Below, piece by piece: positions 43,701 to 50,698 of a stretch of 64,000 nt of DNA. Positions within the stretch are counted from its first letter, which is position 1. Each line of letters opens with the position of its first letter. Source of the stretch: Bacteroidota bacterium (GTDB lineage: Bacteria; Bacteroidota; Bacteroidia; Bacteroidales; Dysgonomonadaceae); the NCBI GenBank assembly GCA_023437305.1, contig JAEZGN010000022.1, positions 310,001 through 374,000 on the forward strand. Reading direction: 5' to 3'. The position numbers and the translations under genes were made by a program. The notes beneath the pieces were generated by a model. It searched no databases and was not told the DNA's origin. It saw only the letters and a list, made by a program, of their open reading frames with translations.

Positions 43701-43747
43701 AAAGAGACAGTCTGATGTCAAATATTCTTTCTTTTATGTTTAAATAA
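40724..43747 (+). CDS. Zinc amidase (Amidase_3-like) interrupted by golvesin-like domain, with FN3 domain; 'xanthan lyase'-type annotation
   Basis: A 1007-residue exported protein (signal ending EIKAQ). Residues matching N-acetylmuramoyl-L-alanine amidase type 3 are spread out: His158 in WQSHGW, Glu209 in LPRERD, His485 in FHTDAGT and catalytic-type Glu568 in TMLLELLSH. Between Glu209 and His485, about residues 230-375 form a golvesin/xanthan-lyase carbohydrate-binding-like domain (SWTVGYYEGFAYLKESYLDG to ADAVKIGGGMG). An FN3-like domain spans about 615-725, and the C-terminal 270 residues look like a flavodoxin/glutaminase-like fold (VLIVNGFDR, GGNIFISGAYVASDLW). Expected to cut the MurNAc-L-Ala bond or a related amide. 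It lies 13 bases after the GH9 gene. Confidence 0.85.
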   Translation: MKRTFFFNIAILFLSFFIVNEIKAQIISDSIKNNIGTYLTEFANKDVKTGRIKIDSVNVKGKTISFFAGVNLSYIPFQKNEVDFIYNKIKGLLPEKYKKYKVELIADTRKVEDLVLFGKEKKQLFANKLEKPLIANLSQPYVADRGLQNHHLAIWQSHGWYYEQKLARWEWQRARIFQTVEDLYTQSYVLPYLVPMLENAGANVLLPRERDIQRHEIIIDNDRNKDKSIYKEINGKDSWTVGYYEGFAYLKESYLDGENPFRSGSYKEVKTIKAGEESRCEWIPDIPENGKYGVYISYKTLANSTDDARYTVYHKGGKTDFSINQKMGGGTWIFLDYFSFDKGVNENCKVVLTNKSNKAGRILTADAVKIGGGMGNIARLPHPSGIVTDNTKSSENIENNNIKKLPAIDYKPEVSGYPRYTEGARYWLQWAGAPDSIYNKSEGKNDYTDDYQSRGFWVNYIAGGSSALPKKDGLNIPIDLAMAFHTDAGTTFNDSIIGSLGIYMTHHNDEKFENGKTRWASRDLTELIMNEIVKDIRREYEPQWTRRQMWNRSYSEARVPNVPTMLLELLSHQNFADMKYGLDPRFRFTVSRSIYKGMLKFVAHQYGYDYVVQPLPIKSFSAQFSGDTQVELKWKSVDDVTEPSAKPDQYIVYTRIGDGDFDNGKMVNGTSAIMPIEKNVLYSFKITAVNKGGQSFPSEILSVCKKSEEKGQVLIVNGFDRLSAPYSFATRDSIGGFLDFIDHGVPDKVEYNYIGSQYEFRRTIPWMDDDAAGFGASNANYETTVVAGNTFDYPSMHGRSIAAAGYSFVSVSRDAILTGAVDMNSYKLVDLILGKQRQTKMGRGVSPVEFKTFPKELQSKITDYCKQGGNIFISGAYVASDLWDTEKPQVEDQKFAADVLKYKWRVGRAAVEGKVKTIASPFPVFSGNYEFYTKLNPIAYAVESPDALEPAGDNSYTVFRYTENNLSAGIAHDGDYKTCVIGFPFEAIKDQAERDSLMSNILSFMFK

Positions 43748-43753
43748 AGGGGA

Positions 43754-43904
43754 AAAAAAGTGTCCTGAAATAATTTGTATTTTATATTTGTCATGTTGAA
43801 CGGAGTGAAACATCTCGTTCGGGAGGATGGAGATTCTTCATTACATTCAGAATGACAAAGAAGATAATACTTCGGTAATACAAATTATTTCAGGACACTT
43901 TTTT
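43754..43904. repeat. Nested inverted-repeat element after the amidase gene (MITE-like)
   Basis: Outer arms of 28 bases (43754-43781 and 43877-43904) are perfect inverted copies, each containing GTGTCCTGAAATAATTTG or its complement. They enclose 95 bases that hold an inner inverted repeat of 30-base arms (43787-43816 and 43830-43859), paired at 23 of 30 positions, beginning TTTGTCATGTTGAACGGAG. The inner motif resembles GTCATxCTGAA-type repeats scattered in Bacteroidota genomes. The outer hairpin ends in T-runs and can serve as terminator in both directions. It may be a small non-autonomous element lodged in a terminator loop. Confidence 0.75.
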
Positions 43905-43992
43905 ATTATTGTCTATATTGTTTTATCATCTTATATACTAGAGAGTTTTATCAAATAAAATATGAAGAATAGAATAAGTCGATTTGTTTTCG

Positions 43993-44205
43993 TATCTTTG
44001 TCTTTTGAACAATCGAGTTTATATTGTATCTTTCTTCGCAATGTTTTGCTCCGCCTCTGTTTTAGCGGAACTTCCCATCGTAAAAAATGACGTCAAAATT
44101 AACTTTCTTGTTTATTTTATTAACAAGTTACGGAGATGTGTTGAACAATGTTCGTAACACATTATTCAATTATAAAATCTGTAGTAGATTACAGTTAAAC
44201 TATTT
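43993..44205 (+). promoter_or_regulatory. Promoter and long structured leader of the helicase gene
   Basis: TATCTTTG at 43993-44000 matches the -7 consensus; transcription from about 44007 gives a leader near 200 bases. It contains hairpins TCCGC/GCGGA (44050-44069) and CTTGTT/AACAAG (44107-44127), and a possible GTGTT/AACAC pairing near 44138-44160. Long structured leaders are common for cold-shock genes, and the next gene encodes a cold-shock-domain protein. Confidence 0.5.
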
Positions 44206-45330
44206 ATGACATTTAAAGAATTAAATATTATTGAGCCGATATTAAAGGCTCTGGAAGAAAAAGGATATATAACGCCAACTCCTATACAAGAAAAAGCTAT
44301 TATTCCGGCTTTAACCAATCGAGATATTTTAGGACTGGCACAAACCGGTACAGGTAAAACGGCAGCTTTCTCACTGCCTATCATTCAGCAACTTTATCTG
44401 AATAAAGTGAGTGGTAAAAAGAGAGAAATAAGAGCTTTAATATTAACACCAACACGAGAACTGGCAATTCAAATAAACGACAGTCTCAATGATTATACTC
44501 AGTATACAGGACTTCGTCACTGTGTTATATATGGAGGTGTGAAGCAAAAAGCACAAACAGATGAATTGAAGACAGGCATAGATATATTAGTTGCTACACC
44601 GGGACGACTATTGGATTTGATTAATCAGGGCTTTATCAATCTCAACTCTATACGTCATTTTGTCCTTGACGAAGCTGACCGTATGTTAGATATGGGCTTT
44701 ATTCATGATATTAAACGTTTGCTACCTAAGTTGCCCAAAGAGAAACAAACTTTGTTTTTCTCTGCTACTATGCCATCTGCTATAGCTTCGTTGTCTCGCT
44801 CTATTCTGCTAGATCCTCTTAAGGTAGAAGTTACACCTGCATCATCTGTTATAGATACTATTAAGCAATATTTGTATTTTGTAGAGAAACAAGAAAAGAA
44901 AGACTTGTTAATCAATTTGTTGAAAAAAGATAAAAAGCAATCTGTTTTAGTCTTTTCCCGCACCAAGCATGGTGCTGATAAAATTGCACGTCTTCTTTGT
45001 AAAGCCGGTATAGGTAGCGAAGCTATTCATGGAAATAAATCTCAAAATGCACGTCAACGTGCTTTGAACAATTTTAAGTCACAAAAAACACGTGTTCTCA
45101 TTGCTACGGATATTGCGGCAAGAGGCATAGATGTTGATCAATTGGAACTGGTCATCAATTATGATCTGCCCGATGTTCCCGAAACTTATGTGCATCGTAT
45201 CGGTCGTACCGGACGTGCAGGTAATAGTGGAACTGCTCTTACTTTCTGTTCGGCGGAAGAGAATGCAATGCTAAATGATATCCAGAAATTAACAGGTAAG
45301 AAGTTGAATCAATTATCAATTCCAGCGTAA
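44206..45330 (+). CDS. rhlE: DEAD-box ATP-dependent RNA helicase (RhlE-like)
   Basis: A 374-residue helicase that unwinds RNA duplexes, probably in ribosome assembly or cold adaptation. The Q-motif PTPIQEKAI, motif I AQTGTGKT, Ia PTRELA, Ib TPGR, II DEAD, III SAT, and C-domain motifs IV VLVFSRT, V ATDIAARGIDV and VI HRIGRTGR are all present. The protein is a bare core with only a short tail after motif VI, whereas many RhlE proteins have a basic extension; the basic segment is instead encoded in the following gene's N-terminus. That gene, 28 bases downstream, is a cold-shock-domain protein. Confidence 0.93.
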   Translation: MTFKELNIIEPILKALEEKGYITPTPIQEKAIIPALTNRDILGLAQTGTGKTAAFSLPIIQQLYLNKVSGKKREIRALILTPTRELAIQINDSLNDYTQYTGLRHCVIYGGVKQKAQTDELKTGIDILVATPGRLLDLINQGFINLNSIRHFVLDEADRMLDMGFIHDIKRLLPKLPKEKQTLFFSATMPSAIASLSRSILLDPLKVEVTPASSVIDTIKQYLYFVEKQEKKDLLINLLKKDKKQSVLVFSRTKHGADKIARLLCKAGIGSEAIHGNKSQNARQRALNNFKSQKTRVLIATDIAARGIDVDQLELVINYDLPDVPETYVHRIGRTGRAGNSGTALTFCSAEENAMLNDIQKLTGKKLNQLSIPA

Positions 45331-45358
45331 CAAATATAAAAACATAAATATATAATTA

Positions 45359-45814
45359 ATGGCAAAATCAAATTCATTTAACAAAAGAGAAATAGAAAAA
45401 AACAAACAGCAAAAGAGAAAAGAAAAACAGCAGAGAAGAGAGGAAAGACGAAATGCTCCTGTCGACTCATTTGAAGATATGATCGCGTATGTGGATGAGA
45501 ATGGCATTATAACCAGTACACCTCCCACTCAGGCCAATAAGCAAGAGATAGAAATAGAAGATATCGCTATTTCAACACCCAAGAAAGAAGATGTAGAAGA
45601 TCCTATACTCAATGGTCGTGTAGAATACTTTAATCAGGATAAAGGGTATGGCTTTATTAAACACACAGGCAGTACAGAAAAATACTTTTTTCATGTAAGC
45701 GGTACTTTAATACCCATCGAAGAAGGCAATATGGTAACATTCGAATTAGAGCGAGGTCAGAAAGGTATGAATGCCGTAAGAATCACTCTGGCTAATAAGG
45801 AAAATAAAAATTAA
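45359..45814 (+). CDS. Cold-shock-domain protein with basic N-terminal extension
   Basis: A 151-residue RNA-binding protein. Residues 1-32 are highly charged (KREIEKNKQQKRKEKQQRRE), followed by an acidic/polar linker, then a C-terminal cold-shock domain (about 84-147) with RNP1 KGYGFIKH and RNP2 KYFFHVS. It probably binds single-stranded RNA as a chaperone working with the upstream helicase. The two genes form one transcription unit ending at a short AT-rich hairpin shared with the convergent gene. Confidence 0.9.
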   Translation: MAKSNSFNKREIEKNKQQKRKEKQQRREERRNAPVDSFEDMIAYVDENGIITSTPPTQANKQEIEIEDIAISTPKKEDVEDPILNGRVEYFNQDKGYGFIKHTGSTEKYFFHVSGTLIPIEEGNMVTFELERGQKGMNAVRITLANKENKN

Positions 45815-45839
45815 TATAAATACCTTATCTATATTAATT
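45809..45839. terminator. AT-rich hairpin between convergent genes
   Basis: AATTAATATA (45809-45818) pairs with TATATTAATT (45830-45839) and includes both stop codons. The stem has no GC pairs, so it may be only a weak terminator. Confidence 0.35.
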
Positions 45840-46677
45840 GTCCGTTTTCTTTATGATATTCAATCAATCCTTTTATCGGATTTTCAATAATAACATCAAT
45901 GTATATTCCTAAGTCTTGAGCTATTTCTCTTAAGATAAAGGAATACATTTTTGCTATCGATCCTACAAAGCGTATAGGATATTCCGTATATTCATATTGA
46001 AGGATATTCCTTTCAAAGAAAGATCGTAGATTCTTTCTGACTAAATTATTGATATAGGGATGTTCGAGATATTCGTATAGAAAGAATGATAAAACCGATA
46101 ACAGTTTGTTCGGGAATGGCTTAGAATAAATATAATCCATAATCTCATCCGGATCAATCTTATACTTTCTGTAGAATGGCTCTATAAGCTCTGCCGGAGC
46201 TAATCCTTTTAAACAATCTGCAAGAAATATTTTACCTAAAGAAGCGCCACTTCCCTCGTCCCCAAGGATATATCCCAAAGGTTTTACATTCTTTATAATA
46301 GTATCCCCATCATATAGACACGAGTTAGAGCCGGTTCCCAAAATACAGGCAATGCCGGCTTCGTTTTTAAATAGGGAACGAGCCGAACCCAAAAGGTCAC
46401 TTTCGATGATCGATGGTGTTTTAAACTGGGCTTCAAGTGAAGCTTTTACTACATTCTTCTTTTCTAGAGAAGAGCAGCCTGCACCATAGAAATATATAGT
46501 ATGGAATTTAGTCTTAAAGAAGACCGGTGGCAGTTGTAGCCGAATAGAACGACTTATCTCCTTTCTTGTTTGGAAAAAAGGATTAATACCATCGGACAAG
46601 AAATGTTCTACAATTCCACTTCTGTCCACCAGGCACCACTCTGTCTTTGTAGAGCCGCTTTCAGCTAGTAATATCAC
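45829..46677 (-). CDS. BadF/BadG-type amino-sugar kinase, second MurK-like paralogue
   Basis: A 282-residue paralogue of the kinase at 18377-19234. It has the same landmarks: MILLAESGSTKTEWCLVD at the start, FYGAGCSS, GIACILGTGSNSCLYDG and LGYILGDEGSGASLG. The main visible change is ADGGSTK to AESGSTK in the phosphate loop, which may alter specificity. It follows the dipeptide epimerase gene on the same strand (71 bases) but has its own -7 box. It may phosphorylate GlcNAc where the first copy takes MurNAc, or serve anhydro-sugars. Confidence 0.82.
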   Translation of the reverse strand: MILLAESGSTKTEWCLVDRSGIVEHFLSDGINPFFQTRKEISRSIRLQLPPVFFKTKFHTIYFYGAGCSSLEKKNVVKASLEAQFKTPSIIESDLLGSARSLFKNEAGIACILGTGSNSCLYDGDTIIKNVKPLGYILGDEGSGASLGKIFLADCLKGLAPAELIEPFYRKYKIDPDEIMDYIYSKPFPNKLLSVLSFFLYEYLEHPYINNLVRKNLRSFFERNILQYEYTEYPIRFVGSIAKMYSFILREIAQDLGIYIDVIIENPIKGLIEYHKENGQLI

Positions 46678-46701
46678 GTATTCTTATGTATTAAATTTAT
46701 G

Positions 46702-46709
46702 CAAAGATA
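46702..46709 (-). promoter_or_regulatory. -7 box of the second kinase gene
   Basis: TATCTTTG on the minus strand, 24 bases before the ATG. Confidence 0.5.
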
Positions 46710-46748
46710 GATAAATAAATATAACTTATCATCAAAAAATTATTTAGA

Positions 46749-47897
46749 TCATCCCACTTTCTCTATTCCGATTCCTGGCTTATCATCCAGATGTAACTTA
46801 CCATTTATAACTGTTACACCTTTGAAACAGTCGTTGCTGATCAATAGATTTCCATCCAGATCGGCCCAATCTACAGCCGGTGATAATTGCGTTGCGGCAG
46901 AGATGGCACAAGACGTCTCTGTCATACAGCCTATCATTACTTTCATGTTGGCTGCCCGTGCTACAGTTTGTATTTTCCATGCCTCACGCATACCTGTACA
47001 CTTCATTAACTTGATATTTACTCCGGTGAAAGCTCCTTTTAGTCGTAGCACATCTTGGAGACGTTGAAAAGACTCATCGGCAAATACAGGCAACGGGCTT
47101 CTTTCTGTAACCCATGCGGCATCTTCCAAATTATACTTGGGCATTGGTTGTTCGATCATGACGATACCTTTTTCTTTTAGCCAATTGATCATATCCAATG
47201 CATAATGTTTGTCTTTCCACCCTTGATTGGCATCTACGGCTATAGGCTTGTCGGTCACAGTCCGTATAGCCTCTATCATCTGCTTGTCATTTTCTCTTCC
47301 AAGCTTTACCTTCAGTATATTGTATAATGGTGCAGCCTCTCTGGTTTTTTGTTTAACAACCTCATCCGTATCGATACCAATCGTAAACGTTGTAGATGGT
47401 GTTTTCTCTTTGTCCAATCCCCATATTTTATACCAGGGTTGATTCATTATCTTGCCTACTAAATCATGTAATGCAATATCGATGGAAGCCTTAGCTGCAG
47501 TATTGTTCTCTGTTATTTTGTCGATATAGGTGAGTATATCATCCAGCTCAAACGGACTGGAAAATTGTTCGAGATCTACTTTTTTCAGAAACTCGATTAC
47601 CGAAGCTTGAGTTTCGCCCAAATAGGGCGGGAGAGAAGCTTCACCATAGCCAGTTATGCCATCGTATGTAATTTCAGTCAGTACAACAGGTGTTGTTGTG
47701 CGTGAAGAATTAGCAATAGTGAATACATGGCGCAATTGCAGGTCGTACGGTTTAAAGCTTAATTTCATTTTCTTATTTAATGAAATTGTCTTCTTATTGT
47801 TTTGAGCAAATGCTGCTAATGGATTGCCGGCGAGTAACCCACTGCTTATTGTTGTCAGAGCTGCTGTTTTTAGAAAATTACGTCTCGATTGTGGCAT
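46749..47897 (-). CDS. L-Ala-D/L-Glu (dipeptide) epimerase, exported by a twin-arginine-like signal
   Basis: A 382-residue enolase-superfamily enzyme that turns L-Ala-D-Glu from murein into L-Ala-L-Glu. The catalytic set is visible: the Lys pair of KVKLG, metal ligands in DANQGW, EQP and ADES, and the C-terminal Lys in NIKLMKC. The N-terminus PQSRRNFLKTAALTTIS is a Tat-type signal, so the enzyme is probably periplasmic or membrane-bound, unlike cytoplasmic E. coli YcjG. It lies 27 bases after the NlpC/P60 endopeptidase gene, which would make its dipeptide substrate. The pair is therefore a murein-peptide module. Confidence 0.92.
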   Translation of the reverse strand: MPQSRRNFLKTAALTTISSGLLAGNPLAAFAQNNKKTISLNKKMKLSFKPYDLQLRHVFTIANSSRTTTPVVLTEITYDGITGYGEASLPPYLGETQASVIEFLKKVDLEQFSSPFELDDILTYIDKITENNTAAKASIDIALHDLVGKIMNQPWYKIWGLDKEKTPSTTFTIGIDTDEVVKQKTREAAPLYNILKVKLGRENDKQMIEAIRTVTDKPIAVDANQGWKDKHYALDMINWLKEKGIVMIEQPMPKYNLEDAAWVTERSPLPVFADESFQRLQDVLRLKGAFTGVNIKLMKCTGMREAWKIQTVARAANMKVMIGCMTETSCAISAATQLSPAVDWADLDGNLLISNDCFKGVTVINGKLHLDDKPGIGIEKVG

Positions 47898-47924
47898 GAT
47901 TCGATATATTAGGTATGATGATAA

Positions 47925-49130
47925 TTACTTATAAAATGAGTTGTTTGATATAGACCATATTCCCGATCCCTCTTTATCTATCGCCCCTGTTATGCGCGAA
48001 GCTCTGATGAATTCTTTTGTATTCACTTCGTCATAATCATTGTCTTTAGGATCAAGACTGCTGATACGGATATACCCTGATGCATGAATAAATTTATTGT
48101 TGCCAATATAAAATGCGACATGACGTATGCGTTCTTTTCTATCTTTTTCAGCTTTTTTTCCAAAAAACATCAAATCTCCGGGTTTTAAATTTCCATACCC
48201 GTTGCTTATATCAATCGGTATACCTGTATGTACCTGTTGTGAGGCATCTCTCATCAAAATAATACCGTGCATCAGTGCTATTGTTTTGGTAAATCCGCTA
48301 CAGTCCATACCCTTTACCGATGTACCACCCCATACATAGGGAATCCCCATCAGGGTATATGCCTTTTTCACAAAGTCGTCTCCTGATATTGTAATTCCGG
48401 CAAGCCAGTCTTCATATTTTTTACTTTGGCTTTTTAGTATATACGCTTTTCGTCCATCGGGATATGATACTTTATAAAAATCTCCAACCTCGCCTTCCTT
48501 TTTCATAATATTGCAACTCACCAGATCGGATACAGTCTGACTTTGTGTATCAGGTGCAGAATATGCAAAGCCAAAATAGTCTGTAAATATTATTTTTTTA
48601 GCCAAGTTCCAAGCCTCAAATTCAGCCTTAGTCATCGGGTGATAATTTATTTCCTGAGTCCAAGCTATGTATCCATCAGGGGTTTGTATGCGGCTCCATC
48701 CATCTTTTTGTAGAATTCTGATTGGTGTTCCGAGGGTAGCTTGAGTGGCCATTTCGGCCGAGAATTTACCTTCAACTCGGATATCGGCAACAGATAAGGT
48801 TATCACACCATAGGTCTTGTCTCCTAGATCTTTGTCGGGTAATAATTTTATCTTATCCGTGAAATTTTTTTTATAGATTTTTTCAGACTGCTTTATTAAT
48901 TCATTATATGCAGTAATATCGGATGCGACACCTAACAAAGTAGGTTTTTTTTCGTGATCATCTACTTTTATATCAAACACTTTTACTCTCTTGTCAGGGA
49001 TATATTTCTCTCTGATATTGTTGAGTATTGTCTCTAGTTCTGCATGCTTGTAAATTTGCTTGTCTGTATTTTGCGCATATAATACAGAATAAGATATACA
49101 TAAAGCAATCAGTGTGCATATTTTTTTCAT
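47925..49130 (-). CDS. NlpC/P60 murein endopeptidase with SH3-like domains
   Basis: A 401-residue exported cysteine peptidase (signal ending VLYAQ). The catalytic domain is C-terminal: GIPYVWGGTSVKGMDCSGF with Cys277, the His in RHVAFYIG and a third polar residue at FIHASG. The middle has bacterial SH3-like segments (VADIRVEGKFSAEMATQATLG to GWSRIQTPDGYIAW, and a second following). Such enzymes cut between D-Glu and the diamino acid of free murein peptides, releasing L-Ala-D-Glu. The epimerase gene downstream supports that specificity. Confidence 0.92.
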   Translation of the reverse strand: MKKICTLIALCISYSVLYAQNTDKQIYKHAELETILNNIREKYIPDKRVKVFDIKVDDHEKKPTLLGVASDITAYNELIKQSEKIYKKNFTDKIKLLPDKDLGDKTYGVITLSVADIRVEGKFSAEMATQATLGTPIRILQKDGWSRIQTPDGYIAWTQEINYHPMTKAEFEAWNLAKKIIFTDYFGFAYSAPDTQSQTVSDLVSCNIMKKEGEVGDFYKVSYPDGRKAYILKSQSKKYEDWLAGITISGDDFVKKAYTLMGIPYVWGGTSVKGMDCSGFTKTIALMHGIILMRDASQQVHTGIPIDISNGYGNLKPGDLMFFGKKAEKDRKERIRHVAFYIGNNKFIHASGYIRISSLDPKDNDYDEVNTKEFIRASRITGAIDKEGSGIWSISNNSFYK

Positions 49131-49435
49131 AACGGCAGGCCTGAATAATTAATTAGATGTGATATTACAAATATATGCAAAATAAGGATTTCTGCCGAGT
49201 TTCACTTTGTGTTTTCTCTTTCCGTGTGGTTAAAATAGTTTAAAATATATATCTAAACACTAATTTTGTGTATGTGTCTTTATGCTTGACTTTAAAGGTG
49301 TATTTTGCTTAATAGTAAAAAGTTTTCATTGCTAAATATCTTGTAGTGAGCTTGTTATTTATTTATCAACAAAAGTGTTTATTTTAAATTATTTTATAAC
49401 AACCTCTCTTTTAAAATGCTTTTCTTTGTATTTCT
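49131..49435. other. Divergent intergenic region
   Basis: 305 AT-rich bases between the endopeptidase and the radical SAM gene. TATATTTG on the minus strand at 49168-49175 is a -7 box for the endopeptidase. For the plus strand only an imperfect TTTCTTTG is seen just before the radical SAM gene. Nothing else recognised. Confidence 0.6.
49168..49175 (-). promoter_or_regulatory. -7 box of the endopeptidase-epimerase operon
   Basis: TATATTTG on the minus strand, 37 bases before the ATG; no clear -33 element. Confidence 0.5.
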
Positions 49436-50698
49436 ATGAATGATAATGTACTCGAAAAACTGAAGGTATTGGCAGAGTCGGCTAAGTATGACGTTTCTTG
49501 CTCTTCCAGTGGTACTGTCCGCAAAAATAAAGCGGGCGGACTCGGAAATACTGTCGGTGGTATGGGGATATGTCATAGTTTTACAGAAGATGGGCGTTGC
49601 GTTTCATTGTTGAAAATTATGCTAACCAACTACTGTATATATGATTGTGCATATTGTATCAATCGTAGGAGTAATGATATTCGTAGAGCTACATTTACCG
49701 TTCAAGAACTGGTTGATCTTACAATTGAGTTTTATCGCCGCAACTATATCGAAGGTCTTTTTCTTAGTTCGGGCGTTATCAACAACCCAGACTATACGAT
49801 GGAGCGTATGGTGAGAGTCATAAAAAATCTCAGAACTGTACAACGATTCAACGGATATATTCACATGAAAAGTATACCCGGTGCTAGTCAGGAGCTGATT
49901 AGTGAAGCCGGATTGTATGCCGATCGTATGAGTGTAAATCTGGAAATACCCACAGAGGTAAATCTGAAACTGCTGGCTCCTGAAAAAGATCATCGCAGTG
50001 TATACAAGCCGATGCGTTATATTCAGCAGGGAATGCAACAAAGTATAGAAGACAGGCGGAAGTTTCGCTCTGCGCCGCGCTTTGTTCCTGCCGGACAGAG
50101 TACGCAAATGATAGTGGGCGCAACCAATGAACGGGATAAAGATATTTTGCGTGTGTCTTCGATCCTTTATCAACAGACGCAGATGAGGCGTGTATACTAT
50201 TCGGGCTTTATTCCGGTGAATAGTTATGATACTCGTTTGCCAGCCTTGAAGCAAGCCCCATTGGTGAGAGAAAATCGTTTATATCAGGCCGATTGGTTGA
50301 TGCGTTTCTATCAGTATAGAGCTGATGAAATAGTAGACGACGCATATCCTGATCTTGACCTTGAGATTGACCCGAAATTGGCATGGGCACTGCGTCATCC
50401 CGAGATGTTTCCTGTGGATATTAACAAAGCCGACTATGCAATGATTCTTCGTGTGCCCGGTATTGGGGTTAAATCGGCTCAATATATTGTAACTTCACGT
50501 CGGCATGGTAAGCTGAATGCCTCACACCTCAAAAAGATTGGAGTGGTGATGAAGAAAGCTCAATATTTTATTACTTGCAACGAGTTGCCGATGTATACTG
50601 TTAATGAAGCTACGCCTGAGTATGTCCGCAAAATCCTTACGGAACCAAAAAAACGAAAAGGTGATGATAGTCAGTTGTCTATAATATTCCCCGACTGA
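49436..50698 (+). CDS. Radical SAM protein with helix-hairpin-helix domain (putative DNA modification/repair)
   Basis: A 420-residue radical SAM enzyme of the type always paired with a TIGR03915-like partner. The cluster motif is C67-x3-C71-x2-C74 (CIYDCAYC). The C-terminus has VDINKADYAMILRVPGIGVKSAQYIV, a helix-hairpin-helix fold that often binds DNA. The N-terminus carries two further conserved cysteines. The family is predicted to act in DNA or nucleotide repair or modification, but the reaction is unproven. Its TGA overlaps the next ATG by one base (TGATG), so the pair is translationally coupled. Confidence 0.88.
   Translation: MNDNVLEKLKVLAESAKYDVSCSSSGTVRKNKAGGLGNTVGGMGICHSFTEDGRCVSLLKIMLTNYCIYDCAYCINRRSNDIRRATFTVQELVDLTIEFYRRNYIEGLFLSSGVINNPDYTMERMVRVIKNLRTVQRFNGYIHMKSIPGASQELISEAGLYADRMSVNLEIPTEVNLKLLAPEKDHRSVYKPMRYIQQGMQQSIEDRRKFRSAPRFVPAGQSTQMIVGATNERDKDILRVSSILYQQTQMRRVYYSGFIPVNSYDTRLPALKQAPLVRENRLYQADWLMRFYQYRADEIVDDAYPDLDLEIDPKLAWALRHPEMFPVDINKADYAMILRVPGIGVKSAQYIVTSRRHGKLNASHLKKIGVVMKKAQYFITCNELPMYTVNEATPEYVRKILTEPKKRKGDDSQLSIIFPD

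Noticed and set aside
49622..50254. 210-codon minus-strand frame within the radical SAM gene
   Set aside because: Fully overlaps a well-supported gene with conserved cysteines; it is a shadow frame.
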